Origin: Eleusine coracana subsp. coracana
Lineage: Eukaryota > Streptophyta > Magnoliopsida > Poales > Poaceae
Reading direction: 5' to 3'
Length of the DNA stretch: 64,000 nucleotides
Assembly (NCBI GenBank): GCA_032690845.1
Contig: CM064424.1
Location: forward strand, 33,615,969 to 33,679,968
The translations under genes were made by a program, and so were the position numbers. This document shows, piece by piece, positions 1 through 11,214 of this stretch. The notes beneath the pieces were generated by a model, which was not told the DNA's origin, made no database searches, and saw only the letters and a program-made list of their open reading frames with translations. The number at the start of each line of letters is the position of its first letter. Position 1 is the first letter of the stretch.

Positions 1-673
1 ACTTGTGCCTCGAGGATTGAAGCTCCTGCGTGAGTAATCTCCCTCATCTTCGGGGCCGGGTAACATGTAGTAGAATTCTTGCGCAAGTAATAAAGTGAGT
101 ATTTCTATCCTTTTATTCTATGGGATCCTCGTGCATAACTTTTTATTGCTCCGTAGCATTATCTTGTTATGCTTACCAATTCTAGAACAGGTATGAAAGT
201 CTCTGTTTAGACGTGGTGTTCAGACTTAGCTTTCCTGGGATTGCAGTCGTCCCCATGGGCTGTGTGGTAGGCGGTAGGTGGTGACAGCCCTGTCCGTCCA
301 ATATTGAATTCCACCACGTTCGGGAAGTCTCAAGCAGGGTTGTCTAGCGTTAACGTGCCTACTAGTACATGAGGTTAGTTACCAACCCTTACCTGTGGAT
401 CGTTATCATGCCTCGAAGCAGATATTTGGAAATAGAATTATCACTACGTTACTTGGAGAAGGTTGACTACATTATATTGCCTGGCTCGGGGACTTCTTCT
501 CCCTATGGAATACACTTTGTTCTGCCCCCTTCATCACTAGGACTTGATAGATTAGGAGTGATACTTTACTCATTCCCTATGGAAATCGATACTCTAGAAT
601 ACTCCCAGGTGAAAGCTACGCTGGCATTTGTACGCTTGCGAATTTTCCCTGTTAGGCTTAAGAACCGCCAACA
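1..673 (+). repeat. Left LTR of Ath-N1 (3' part only)
   Basis: Matches about 26998-27646 nearly base for base and ends in CCGCCAACA directly before the primer site. About 0.9 kb of its 5' part lies outside the window, judging from the ~1.6-kb right LTR. The 132-codon open frame at 369-767 crosses the LTR end and is not a gene. Confidence 0.88.
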
Positions 674-680
674 AGCTTTC

Positions 681-698
681 TGGCACCGTTGCCGGGGA
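681..698 (+). other. Primer binding site, tRNA-Asp type
   Basis: TGGCACCGTTGCCGGGGA lies 7 bp after the LTR end. It is complementary to the 3' end of plant tRNA-Asp apart from one mismatch (A for G at the fifth base). This is the priming tRNA usual for Athila elements and some Tat elements. Confidence 0.8.
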
Positions 699-852
699 AC
701 GGTAGCAGTGCCATTCCGAACTCCGTCTCGTCCGCTAGTTTTTCTTTGTTTTTCACCCTACCACTAAATTAGGTTGTTTTTAGTTTCTTGTTTAACCATT
801 AAATTAGGCTATAAAAGAAAAAAAGTTATTGGTGATGGCTCGGCCAAGTTTA

Positions 853-1290
853 CTGGTCGGGAGGTCAAATTTCATAAAAAACGACCACCCGGGTGATAAC
901 CAGTCAGTTTTTAGCACCCTGGAGGTCGTATTTCATGAAAACGACCACCCGACTAGGTAATATTCAAGTACCCAGAATCCAACCCAACCAGTCAAATATT
1001 AGTACCCGGGAGGTCAAATTTCAGCAAAAACGACCCTTCGGGTGATGGTCTGATCATCCAACCCGGCTAGTCGGATTTCAACAAACCGGGAGGTCATATT
1101 CCATGAAAATGACCACCCGGCTGGGTAAAATTTTTGCAGGTCAGATTTTATTAAATTTTAGCACCCGGGAGGTCATATTTGGCAAAACATGATCACCCGG
1201 CTATCTAATCTTGAGCCACCTAACCCAAAATAACCCAGTCCAGTTTTACCACCTTGGGGGTCATTTTTCATGAAAATGACCACCCCGCTG
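853..1290 (+). repeat. Six diverged repeats, each a CCGGGAGGTC...GACCACCCGG hairpin
   Basis: Units begin near 853, 916, 1004, 1085, 1161 and 1251. Each carries GGGAGGTC, a short T/A-rich loop containing TTTCATGAAAA or a variant, then GACCACCCGG. Each unit is therefore an imperfect inverted repeat, and the units recur every 60-90 bp. They occur only in the Ath-N1 internal region in this window. Confidence 0.75.
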
Positions 1291-1785
1291 GGTCATTTCT
1301 TCCGCTCGGCAAACCATGCCGCCCGGCACAACTTTTTCTCGGATTCTTGGCACTTTTAATGCAGAGATGATGGCTATGAGTGGTGAAGGTGTGGCCAGCC
1401 TTACCTTGAAGAAAAAATGATCATCAAAAGCCCCACCATGAGTGAAAGTGAATGAATGAGAGCCACCCATATCACCTCACTCTTTCACCACTCACACTCA
1501 CCTACCACCCTACTCACCTAGGCCTCATGAGTGGCAGCACACTCATTGCAACATTCAACTTTGGCCATCCCATCAATCTATCCTTGCTCCCTACACTCTT
1601 AGCAAATTTCTGGACAAATTGAGCAAGTGCATCACATGGCACTTGGACCTAGCCTTCTCCCATCACCACTAGAGCAATAATAGAGAAATTGGAGGGAAAT
1701 GACCTGCCGGGCGGCATGGGTTACCACCCGGTGTGTCCCGCCACCCGGCATAAATTTTTTTTTGCCCCAAGGCTCCCCTCGAGCC

Positions 1786-1926
1786 TATAAATACCAGGCA
1801 CACACTCCTTTGTTTCTCCATCCTCAGCTGAAAACATTTTCGCTCCCTCTTCACCCTCTTCTCACTTCACTAGCCCTCTCTAGTAAGTGCACTTTGCACT
1901 TAGCAATAAAAGTATGCTGCAATAAA
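1786..1926 (+). promoter_or_regulatory. Internal TATA box with downstream AATAAA signals
   Basis: TATAAATA at 1786-1793 sits in a GC-rich context, followed by pyrimidine-rich sequence and AATAAA at 1905-1910 and 1921-1926. This resembles a U3/R layout, but it lies inside the internal region, 1.1 kb after the LTR. The LTR has its own TATA box (26875-26883). Function is inferred only. Confidence 0.35.
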
Positions 1927-2059
1927 ACCAACTAGAGAGAAATTGTTGTCACCCTTGCACGTTTGAACGACTAACACTTGGACTACTAACCGGACGACTA
2001 ACCGCTAACCATTATCATCATTTTTCGGGTATTGTGTCCAAGTAACCCCTTTTGTAGGA

Positions 2060-2548
2060 ATGGCAAATTTTTGGAGAGGCCTCTACACCAAGTTCAGCAG
2101 CAGCTGCGGCTCGAGGCGTGGGAGGCATACGCCAAGTGAGCGCTAAGAAGCCGAGCACTCGGGAGCTTCACATGGGATGAAGAGTTTGACAAGTTCATGG
2201 AGAGTGAAGAGAATATGGTGTTCAATGACTATGACGAACGAAGCAAACTCACCGCCATTCGAGACCGGGAGTTCACATCCGTGTGCAAGTTCGACCACAA
2301 CTTCCTCGAGCGAATCAGTGTCCTTGCTGAGTTTGAGTATGCACTCAACATAGCCGGATGAGTTGGAAGAAGAGATGCAATACTTGGCTGCCAATGCTTA
2401 TGAAACCAACGAACGAACTCAAGAAATACAAGAAGCCATAAGGGATGGACAAGAATGGCAGCAACAAACATCGGAACAACTTCAGACAAACCTCTCTATG
2501 ATGGACCAACTATTCGGCCACTTCAACATCGAGTATCTACCGCCATAG
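2060..2548 (+). pseudogene. Broken ORF of Ath-N1 with glutamine-rich coiled-coil C-terminus
   Basis: The ATG at 2060 follows the leader. The frame is interrupted by an early stop (about 2144) and shifts near 2361, just before the last segment (2363-2548). The middle has a charged segment with DKFMESEENMVFNDYDE and REFTSVCKFDHNFLERIS. The end is a Gln/Glu-rich helix closing with FGHFNIEYLPP. This is about 160 codons in all, far shorter than a full gag. The middle weakly resembles the ORF1 region of Athila elements; that is a guess from pattern only. No zinc knuckle or catalytic motif is present. Confidence 0.4.
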
Positions 2549-4174
2549 TGAAAATCATCTAAGCTTAAGTCTTGCAAAGACCAAATCTTGGGGAGGTACC
2601 CAAACCAAGGTGCGCCGCTTGTTCTATCCTCTCACCCCCTTTCTCTAGTTGAGTTGTTTTCATTTTATTGAGAAAATTTAAGAAAACCAAAAAACATTTT
2701 TCAGTTTTCGAAGAAAAACCATAAAAATTTGCATAACCAAAAAGAACAAAAATATTTCCCTTTTCAAATAAAATTTGAGAACTTAGTGTCTACCTTTCCT
2801 ATCGAAATGATGAATAGTTGTTTTGTTAGCTCCCTGTGAGTCTCAAGTATACAACCTCTACTCTTCATTTTGGTGGGTAATGGTAGACCGGCATGATGAC
2901 AAGCTAGTCCCTCTATGTTTTAGTGGGTGCAAAATGGCTAATAAACACCAAGTCTAGTTGTTGGAATTCACGATATAGCATGTTTTGGATGAGTCTATGA
3001 TCTCCTCATGATTAGAGTCCAATGATTTCTTTCAAAACCATGCTGCAATAACCCCCCCTACTTGGTGTATGTCTTTCCTATGATAGAAAAAATTCCTACC
3101 AAGGCCAGAATTTAATTATGAACCCACTTTTATGCCATCCATGTATGCATTGAGTTTGGTTAGGATTTGATCCTTATGAGGGACTTGCACTTTCAAAGCC
3201 AATCATTTTCCTTCGCGTAATCTTTGAGTTCTCAAATAATCATGCTTGGTTATGCGGTTTCCACATTGGATTCAAGCATCCACTTCACCAAGCATGTTAG
3301 CCAAAAATCTCTCCTTTGCGAGAACCTTGATCCTACAAGAAAGATTTTGGTTCTCCCAAAATAAATGCTCAGAAAAAGTTTGCAAAAATATTTGAACCAT
3401 TGAACTAGCTTCCCTACACTGTGAGAGCTGAAAAAGAAAGAAAGAAAAGAAGAAAGAAAGAAAAAAAATGAGAAAAAAATTATCAGCTCTCATAGATGTA
3501 CAAATGTCAAGTTTCAAGGTTCATTAAATTCATTGAGCAAAAAAAAAAATAAAAGACCATCCTTTCACTCTAGCACAAAAATCCAATCTTTGATAAAGAT
3601 TTTTTCTATTGTGCTAGTCCACTGCTTCGCATGAGTCCATTCTCTCCCTCTCCCCTGGACATTATTTCCAAATGGTTGGAATGAGAAAGTGCAATGTCTT
3701 TTCGCTAGGACCATCTCTTAACTTAATGAAATATGCATACTAGATGTGCCATCCTACCAAGCTCCACATATAAAGACAAATTTCATAGAGTATGATGAGC
3801 ACTTGGTGAGGAAATACACTTTTTGAGAGATGAGTCATAGTGAAGGATTGCACCAAGAGGGAAAATTTTCAATCTTATGCAGCATTACAAAAAACTTTGG
3901 ACTCATGATCATGTAGGAGGTTGAGTGACAAAATCTAAGCTAGTTGTTCTGAGTTCCAACCGCTCATGACAAGGTCATAAAATGCCTAAGGGCCCCACTT
4001 ACAATGAGAACGACTTAGTGATCAACTTGTGCTGGTTTACCATTACCCATATGTTGTAGGAGTATGTGTTTGTGCACTTGATCCTTGCAGGGCTCTAATA
4101 TTGAAGCAACTCTTGATCCATCACTTCCAAATTTTAATTTGCTCGGGATGAGCAAAGGTTTAAGCTTGGGGAGG
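2549..4174 (+). other. Ath-N1 3' internal region, non-coding, ending in polypurine tract
   Basis: AT-rich sequence without a credible ORF, including an A/G-rich low-complexity stretch at about 3425-3480. It ends with the polypurine tract AAGCTTGGGGAGG at 4162-4174, directly before the TGTTGG that begins the right LTR. The tract primes plus-strand DNA synthesis in this class. Confidence 0.7.
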
Positions 4175-4492
4175 TGTTGGTGGCCCTTAAAACCCAATAT
4201 CGCCACCAACCGGTCCAGAAATGCAAGGTAAAGACCAAAGTTTCATGAATATTCGTTTAAACAAATAAAGTTCCACAAGCTTTGGTGAAATATGTGTTTG
4301 TAGGTTCAAAAGGGCCAAAATTATGTAAAAACATGAAGAAACACCCCGTTGGCCGATACTGCCGTAAAACAGCCGGCCAACAGGATCGTATGAGGCTGAA
4401 ATTAGGGCCCGAGCAGGGTCATGACAGCTGAAATCAGGACCTAGCCGACAAGGTCATATCAGGCTGAAATCAGCCACCCGGGTAGTCAAAAC
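4175..4492 (+). repeat. Right LTR of Ath-N1, first part
   Basis: Begins TGTTGGTGG after the polypurine tract. It is interrupted at 4492 by Tek-A and resumes at about 26352. The five bases before the insertion (AAAAC) and after it (AAAAT) match at four positions, consistent with a decayed target duplication. Confidence 0.85.
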
Positions 4493-6807
4493 TGTGGCGC
4501 CCCTTCCCGAAGGATCAAGGTCCCGACGGTGCTGATAATGCAAACACTGGTTCGAATTTAAGTTGAAAATTACATCAATAAGTTCTCAAAGTGCAGCGGA
4601 ATATTACAAGTTTAGAATGGTTTGAAAATAGCGGAAGCAAATCACAATAAGAAGCTACGAGCTTGATGATACAACATAGTAATGGTTCATGCCCGAAGAA
4701 CCATCACTCTAGCAACACACATCAATACTGTGGCGCTGAGTCGGACTCCAGTGGGCAGTCCAACCCTCAGAGACTTGCATGTCCCAGGGAAGCACATTCT
4801 CAGGCAATTCTACCTCTTCATTACCTGAAATCAACAGTGGCACAAAGCCTGAGTACTAATTACTCAACAAGACTTACCCGTCGGACTTCTAAGTATGCAA
4901 TGGCTCTATTAGGTGGCTTGTCGGAAAAAGACTCGCACTAAGCAACCTATTAGTTCTATCAAGTTTTAATCGTCAAGTTAATTGGGTAGAGTAGAATGTA
5001 ACTTTAGTTGCAACAATAAGATAATAAAGCAATACATAAGTAAGTACAACATAGGAGTCATAAGAGTATTGTCAACAGTAAGCATCATATTCAATCCCCA
5101 AGTACCATGTGCAACTACGTGACGACTCAGTGACCAAGTGGTACTCATTACTACGAGGGACAACAATTGCAATCGATTTACACCAGCTGGGATAACCCGA
5201 GATACACGACACATACACACCAATTAAGGTCGTATATGACAACCTTTCACAAGGACAAAAAAACAACTCGGTCCGGGTCCAGTCTCAGCGAGTGGGCATG
5301 CCGTCCTACCAACAGTACTTCGTGGTATGAACCGCCCACACCAGCAGCAGAAGGGTCAACGACCACTGTACTTGGTACCGTCCTCATTGCCGCGTCAATG
5401 CTACATCGGTTTACTAGTGCCCATAGACTAGCATGCATTCGAAACTGTTCAATACTTGACCAAGGGGCCGACCACGAACGGGTCCTAGGTTCGACAAGGC
5501 AGGGCTACCGCAGTCAACACCCATGTGTTGCTGCAAACCTACACATGCATCATCCCTGCCCGGTCATAACATCAAAATAAACTTCTTTTTTTAATTCTCG
5601 TTCCAGTGGTCAAGTTCATTTCTTAGTAATGATATCTACCGAGTCTAGCAATTACTAAGCATAGAGACACAGTACCGATACTACCAAAGTTCTAACGACA
5701 GTGGCGTAGGTCATTTGGGTATCATGCAACGTGCGTTCCGATCAACTCCTATGACCTAATACAACAATAATCACAGACACTAGTAATATTGAAAACTAGC
5801 AAACTTTATGAAACAGGCGAATGTAAACTGGGGCTTGCCTATATTGACACTAGTGTTAGCGACTTCAACCTCTTGTTCCTGAGACTCAGTCTCCTTCTGG
5901 TCCTCTTCGGGCTCCTGGTTGTCATTGCCTATATGGTGACAAAGGTGTTATCGGTATTGTCGTAATACCATTATATGCAATGATATGATACATGCAAGCA
6001 CATTGTGTTTTGATGTTGATTCATTATTATTATGTTCTCGAAGTCATATGCTTCAATGTTCTCGAAGCCATATGCTTCAAAGAGACAAATTAGAGTTTCA
6101 TCATTTATGTGTGTTAATCATTTATTTAGGGTTGTTATAGTCATTCAGAATAATTAAGCAATTAAAATAGTAACCAATCAATTCTGATCTTGAGTGATTT
6201 ATCATGAACAGGGACATAGATGAATTGTATTTTTACCAATTTACAGCCTCTAGATATAATTACTCTAATTACTAGCATTTATTAAAGTAAAATAGTGGTA
6301 TGAGCAATTAATTTAATTTAATTAAGTAAATTTAGGTTTCTGGACTTGTGTAATTTACTGAGCACAGAGACTTGTGTGAGTGATTTTTGTGCCAAGTGGC
6401 AGGGGCCAATTAATTATAAAATAATTACTAGAATTAATTTAAGTGAACACACTAACTAATTTCTAGAGCCTAAAATAATTCATATTTTACTGAACCATAC
6501 ATTGTGGTGGCAGGTAATTATGTAAATATTAAGCATGCCAAAAATTAGAATGAAATTTGATTCCTAGAATATCTAGTGAATTAATTTGTGCTTGGGAAAT
6601 TAAAGGAATTAATAAAAATATATTAACAGGGACATTGTTTTGATATTTTACTAATTTAGAGCACTTCAAGATGAACCTAACAAATTTTGTTTAGGCTTCG
6701 TTGGAGTTAAATTTGATTTACTAGGAGTTTTCAAAGTTTTAAGCATTTTCTAGAATTTCCTAGGTATTTCTAGTTTTAACTAATTACACGTCAGTGCCAC
6801 GCATGGG
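4493..6807 (-). repeat. 3' LTR of Tek-A, distal part
   Basis: Aligns collinearly with 22447-24777 of the 5' LTR with scattered substitutions. Short open frames here (for example 5167-5580) are not conserved as genes. It breaks off at 6807, where TekN-1 begins. Confidence 0.88.
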
Positions 6808-7286
6808 TGTCACACCCGGTTTTAAGGACAAAGCCAAGTGCTTATCATATGTGTGCCTAGGAACAAGTTTCACATATATCGACAGTAAAGTGAATAACAG
6901 TATAACCAATGTCATTAATAAAGCATACCATTATTACATAAATTATTGTCTTTGAAGACTAAATCAACTCTCAAACTAAATAGCAGTGGAAAACACCATA
7001 ACTCCACAGGCAATCGACCGAGAGCACCCACGCCTAGTAGTAGTCTTCATCAATGTAGTCCATATCTCCATCTTCTGAGCAACCGTTTATAGTACAACAA
7101 CAAAGGGAAATAGCAAGGGTGAGCACATGCCGTACTCAGCAAGTGGGGGAAAATATGACATGCAAGCTTAATAGAAGAAAGGCTAACACAATGGTTCATT
7201 TGCATAAATGAGCATCTACACCTAGTAGAAAAGCCATCCTATTTACTAGGTGAAAAGTTCCCACTAGTTATATCATCTGTCCAACA

Positions 7287-7505
7287 CTACAGGTTAAACC
7301 ACCTGTAACCAACCATAGGTTAAACCGCCTATAGGAAACCACACTACAGGTTACACCGCCTGTAGCAAACTATGGGTTAAACCGCCCATATGAAACCACA
7401 CTATAGGTTACACCGCCTGTAGCAATCCATGGGTTAAACCGCCCATATGAAACCACACTACAGGTTACACCGCCTATAGCAAACCAAGGATTACACCTCC
7501 CAAAC
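7287..7505 (-). repeat. Tandem array of two alternating short hairpins (TekN-1)
   Basis: Two motifs alternate: CTACAGG-N8-CCTGTAG and ATGGG-N8-CCCAT. Each is an inverted repeat, together forming a unit of roughly 57 bp repeated about 3.5 times. The TekN-2 LTR has an array of the same type at 48349-48545. Confidence 0.85.
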
Positions 7506-9802
7506 TAAACTTGGCTACCCACCAAGTTCACCCATAAACCACCTTCCTAAATGTGTGAGGATCTAGGCCGCTCATGACCGTGAGCATGGCTGTTATAATA
7601 GTTTTACACTCTGTAGAGGTTCCACAACTTTATTCACAAGTTGGTGATTCCGTCACCCGTCAGTGACTAAAGTCTCCATGTTGCCCAAATCACACTATCG
7701 TTGGTGTGAGGCCAAGAGATCACCACAAGGTCGTTCAGAGTGCTTCCTAGCTTGCAAACAATCCACGCTAAGGTTTCACCACTGTGGAATTAAACCATTC
7801 CTACAGAAGCCCCCTCTGGCACCGTGGCTAGGAGTAAACCGTCCATCGCCTGAGTCCGAGAGTAAACCGTCCCGTCCTCCTTCCTCGACTGCTCACAGAA
7901 CTGGGAAGACATCTCGATACTAAACCAAGCCTACCCATATCAGCCCTGTGCTTTGCATGGTTTTCCTGGGTGGCCGCTCCACAAACTACTCTTGTGATCC
8001 CAAGCAGGTACCACCACAATCCCACAGTACTATACCGAGTACACGTGCATACCCGCACCATCCTTGCCATCCTCCTGCTTGGATCACCTAGGTTCCATGT
8101 TGCTAAAAAGAATTAACCATCCCTCATGATCATTATGTTAAAGTGAACCATTAGTCAAGATTAATATTAGACACTTCCATTCCCGACATAGCAAACTAAG
8201 CAGGACGTACCCATACTAATCAGCTACACAGAACACAGGCGACAAGGAATAATATGGAATAGGATATGACACATGGGATTCAATATTAACAAGCATGCAT
8301 AGAGATAGAGAGAATGTAAAACATAGGTTCAAAATGCATCAAGGACACTTGCCTGGTTCCCTTTACTGCTACTCAAAGTCTTCAAGATGGAGATCCCGAA
8401 AGTTCTCTAATAGCGGTTCGTCTACTCAACATCACACCAGAAACACAAGCATACAAACATACTAAGAAACAACACACCACATAGTAGCAAACTACAAAGA
8501 AAGCAATACTATGAAAAAGTACACGTTGCTACGATCGCGTGAGTGCAAGAATTGCCTCAATCCGAGTTACGAGTAAAAAGTTATGAAGGTTTAAAGTTCT
8601 AGGGTTAAAATAATAAATTAGTAAAATATTATAAAATAGTATGAATAATTAATATTAAACACTACGATCGCTCTGCTGAAAGAATTTCTTAAATCGGAGC
8701 TACGATTGAAAAGTTATGAAGATTTGAAGTTTCAAGAGTTAAAACGTCAAAACAGACAAGTTAAATGTCCTAAATATAAGTCTAGAAAAATATAAGGGCT
8801 AAACTATAAAATTTACATATGAAATATAATTTATAAAAATTTAAGGGTTCAAAATGTAATTTATAAAAAGTATAGGGACTAAATTGTAAAAGATACATAT
8901 AAAAATATAATTTATAAATAATTGAAGGACTAAAATGTAATTTTGAAAAGTTCAGGGGCTTAACTATAAAATTTATAGCACTAAAATATAATTATTTATA
9001 AGTTCAAGGGCTTAATTGTAAAATTTATAGGGCTAAAATATAATTATTTATAAGTTCAGGGGCCTAGGTGTAAAAAGATAGGACTAAAACATAATTAGGA
9101 ATAAGTACAGGGGCCTAAGTGTAAAATGCCCAACCTAAATTATTACTTACAATAATTTAGGGCTAAAATAAAGTTACTAAAAGATATAGGATTGTTTTTG
9201 TAAACTTATAAGATTAAAATATAATTAATAACATGTACAGGGGTGTTTTTATAAAATTCAAGGTTAAAATATAATTTAGGAATAGGCTAGGGGCTTTTAT
9301 GTAAAAATACAGTGCTAAAATAATTAAAACTAAGATTAGGGGTCTAAATATAATTAAATATATATTCTGCAATGAAATTAGGTTTCAAATATAATTTAAA
9401 TAAAATCCAGGGGCCTATGTGCAAAGTATTTAATTTCTGAGAATTTAATTAATTAAATTAAAATAAACCAAAAGAAGGAAAAAAAATCATGGACCGGGTC
9501 TATGCCACCGTGGACCGGGGTTGACCCCATGGACCATGGTCCACAGTGGACCACGGCGGCGGCGGCCATTGGTGCCGATCGGAGCTTGCCGAGGGGGGGT
9601 GCTCCGGCACGCGGTGGCCGGTGAGAAGGGGTGCGGGGGACGCGGCGGGGGCGGGGGAAACTCACCGGGGTGCGCCGGCGGCCGAGGGAGGGCCAGAGGT
9701 GGGTCAGCGCGGGGAGGCCGCGTCCGGCGGCGACGGCGCTGCGGCATGTGACGGGAACGGTGAGGCGGCAGGGAAAGGGGAGCGTGGGCGCGGGTCCCGC
9801 CC

Positions 9803-9810
9803 TATTTATA
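9803..9810 (-). promoter_or_regulatory. LTR TATA box (TekN-1)
   Basis: TATAAATA on the minus strand, 0.68 kb from the LTR start in a GC-rich context. It implies a transcript with about 3 kb of R/U5 leader running toward 6808. Confidence 0.55.
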
Positions 9811-10487
9811 AGGGTGCGGACCCCTAGGCTGCCGGGCACGCACGCCAAGGCGGTGGCAACACTAGCGGCTAGGGTTTGCGGGGGCGCGCGCGGGCTAGGG
9901 TGGGCCGAGGTGCGGGGGCGGCTGGGCCGAGCGCTGCGCGGGGTGGGTCGAGCGGGCGAGCCGGGGTGGCTCGGCCGCGCAGGCCAAAGGAGGGAGGGAG
10001 GGGGAAGGGGAGTGGGTCGCGCAGGGGATTCTGGCCCAAGGCCGGGAGAGGGGGAAGTGGGCCTTAGGAAGGCTTTCGGCCTAGGAGGGGAGAGGGAAGA
10101 GAGGAGAGAGGACTGGGCCGGGGAAGGGAATTTCGGCCTGAGGCCAGAAAGGGAGAGGGGATGGGGGGAAATTGGGCCAGGGAAATTTGGCCCACGGCCA
10201 GGTCTGGCTTTCTTTCTCTTTTCTCGAGTCTGTTTTCTAGTTCCAATAGCTATTTTCTAAATAAAATTCTAAAATAGATTCTACACGATTTAAAAATACT
10301 TTTGCACATAATAAAATCCTAATGCAACTATGGAAGCATGAATGCAACAAATCAAAGTCTTTTAAAAATAACTTATATTTAAATGCCTTCTTTAGAAAGT
10401 AATTTATTTGCTAACAAAATTTTAATAAATTAATTTATTTAAGAAAATTTTAATGTATCCTAAATTTGGAAAAATCAGGGTGTTACA

Positions 10488-11214
10488 AACCTACCCCCAA
10501 ACCACCAAAAAATCTAGCACTAGTTTCAATATCATCTTCATGTATATCACAATGTGCTACACCAACAAGCAATTCTTGATAATATTCATCTACTGTTTTA
10601 CTACCTTGTGTTAAAGATTGTAATTTCAAACGTAAATCACGTTGGTAATAAGGAGGAACAAAACGAGATTTCATGCGTTGTTTCAAAACAGGCCAAGTGG
10701 TAGGTATAGCAGCATTAGTATTGCAAAGATCATTCCACCAAAAGAGAGCAAAACCTATAAACTCACTAGTAGCAAGTCTAACTCTATGCTCAACAGGAAC
10801 TAAATGAGAATTAAATTTCTATTCAACAGCAAGTTCTCAATCTAAGTATGCTTCAGGATCAACACTACCAGCAAAAGGTGGTATGTTAAATTTGGGCTTA
10901 ACAAGAGTACCAGTATTACCACGATTGTTATTACCTCCCATACCGTGTCGATTACGGTGAAGATGGTCTGCATCACGGTCAAAATCATCATCAGCAGCAG
11001 CTCGTTGAGGTGGAGGTCGTCATTCAACATCCTCAATGCGGTGGGCAACAGTGTTGATGTGACTCATCAACTCGGCAAACTTTGTTTCCATGAATGTACC
11101 CTGGTCCGCAAGAAGCTTCGTGAGCTCGGCCTTGGACACGCAATCATTGAAGTCTGTAGGGAACTCCAACTCTCCAGGTGTCCCTTTCCCTTTCTCTGAC
11201 ATGGTTAAAAGCAA
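10488..11214 (-). pseudogene. gag: Truncated gag of CRM-1
   Basis: The ATG is at 11214 (MSEKGKGTPGELEF). One frame runs to 10488 with three in-frame stops, the first at 11020-11022. The core gag fold is recognisable through the LFWWNDL and RFVPPYYQRDLRLKLQSL motifs and the VDEYYQELL segment. These align with WWREYRQKY, HFVPSYYARDFLNQMQ and VEDYYQALQ of CRM-2 gag. The protein would form the capsid. It is cut after FFGGLG, before the zinc knuckle, by TekN-1. Confidence 0.75.

Larger units (their letters stand above)
699..2059 (+). other. Ath-N1 internal leader, non-coding
   Basis: There is no credible ORF. It holds a diverged direct-repeat array (853-1290), a stretch rich in CCGCCCGG-type motifs, and a TATA/poly(A)-like cassette at 1786-1926. 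The antisense open frames here (for example 1261-1470) have no recognisable domain. Confidence 0.6.
6808..10487 (-). repeat. TekN-1, isolated Tekay-type LTR (3.68 kb)
   Basis: On the plus strand it starts TGTCACACC and ends GGTGTTACA. It is homologous over its length to the TekN-2 LTR (47865-51210) and shares the same landmarks: alternating hairpin repeats, a phased AT-rich region, a cluster of GGACCATGGTCC palindromes, a GC-rich block and a TATA box. Its right end abuts CRM-1 gag codons and its left end abuts the Tek-A LTR. It therefore looks like an LTR inserted in CRM-1 whose far side was lost by deletion. There is no matching target duplication. Open frames in its GC-rich block (for example 9631-10260 plus) are compositional artefacts. 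Confidence 0.75.

Noticed and set aside
369..767. 132-codon plus-strand frame near the window start
   Set aside because: It spans the Ath-N1 LTR end and primer site. The matching region at 27370-27646 has indels that break it.
853..1290. Possible CRISPR-like array
   Set aside because: Repeats are diverged and unevenly spaced, spacers are related to each other, and the locus is inside a eukaryotic retroelement.
5167..5580. 137-codon plus-strand frame
   Set aside because: It is antisense in the Tek-A 3' LTR. The equivalent stretch of the 5' LTR (23150-23540) is disrupted.
7287..7505. Possible CRISPR-like array
   Set aside because: Units are tandem without unique spacers, two hairpins alternate, and the context is a plant LTR.
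9453..10260. Several overlapping open frames (up to 209 codons) on both strands in a GC-rich block
   Set aside because: They are Arg/Gly/Pro-rich with no domain and sit inside an LTR. Equivalent frames differ between TekN-1 and TekN-2. GC-rich DNA has few stop codons.
6808..10487. Simple solo LTR with target duplication
   Set aside because: The flanks (ATGGG and AACCT) do not match, and the two sides belong to different elements, so it is not a plain solo LTR.
10480..10500. Polypurine tract next to the TekN-1 LTR (complement of AACCTACCCCC)
   Set aside because: These bases are codons of CRM-1 gag (FGGLGVG). The resemblance to a purine tract is coincidental.
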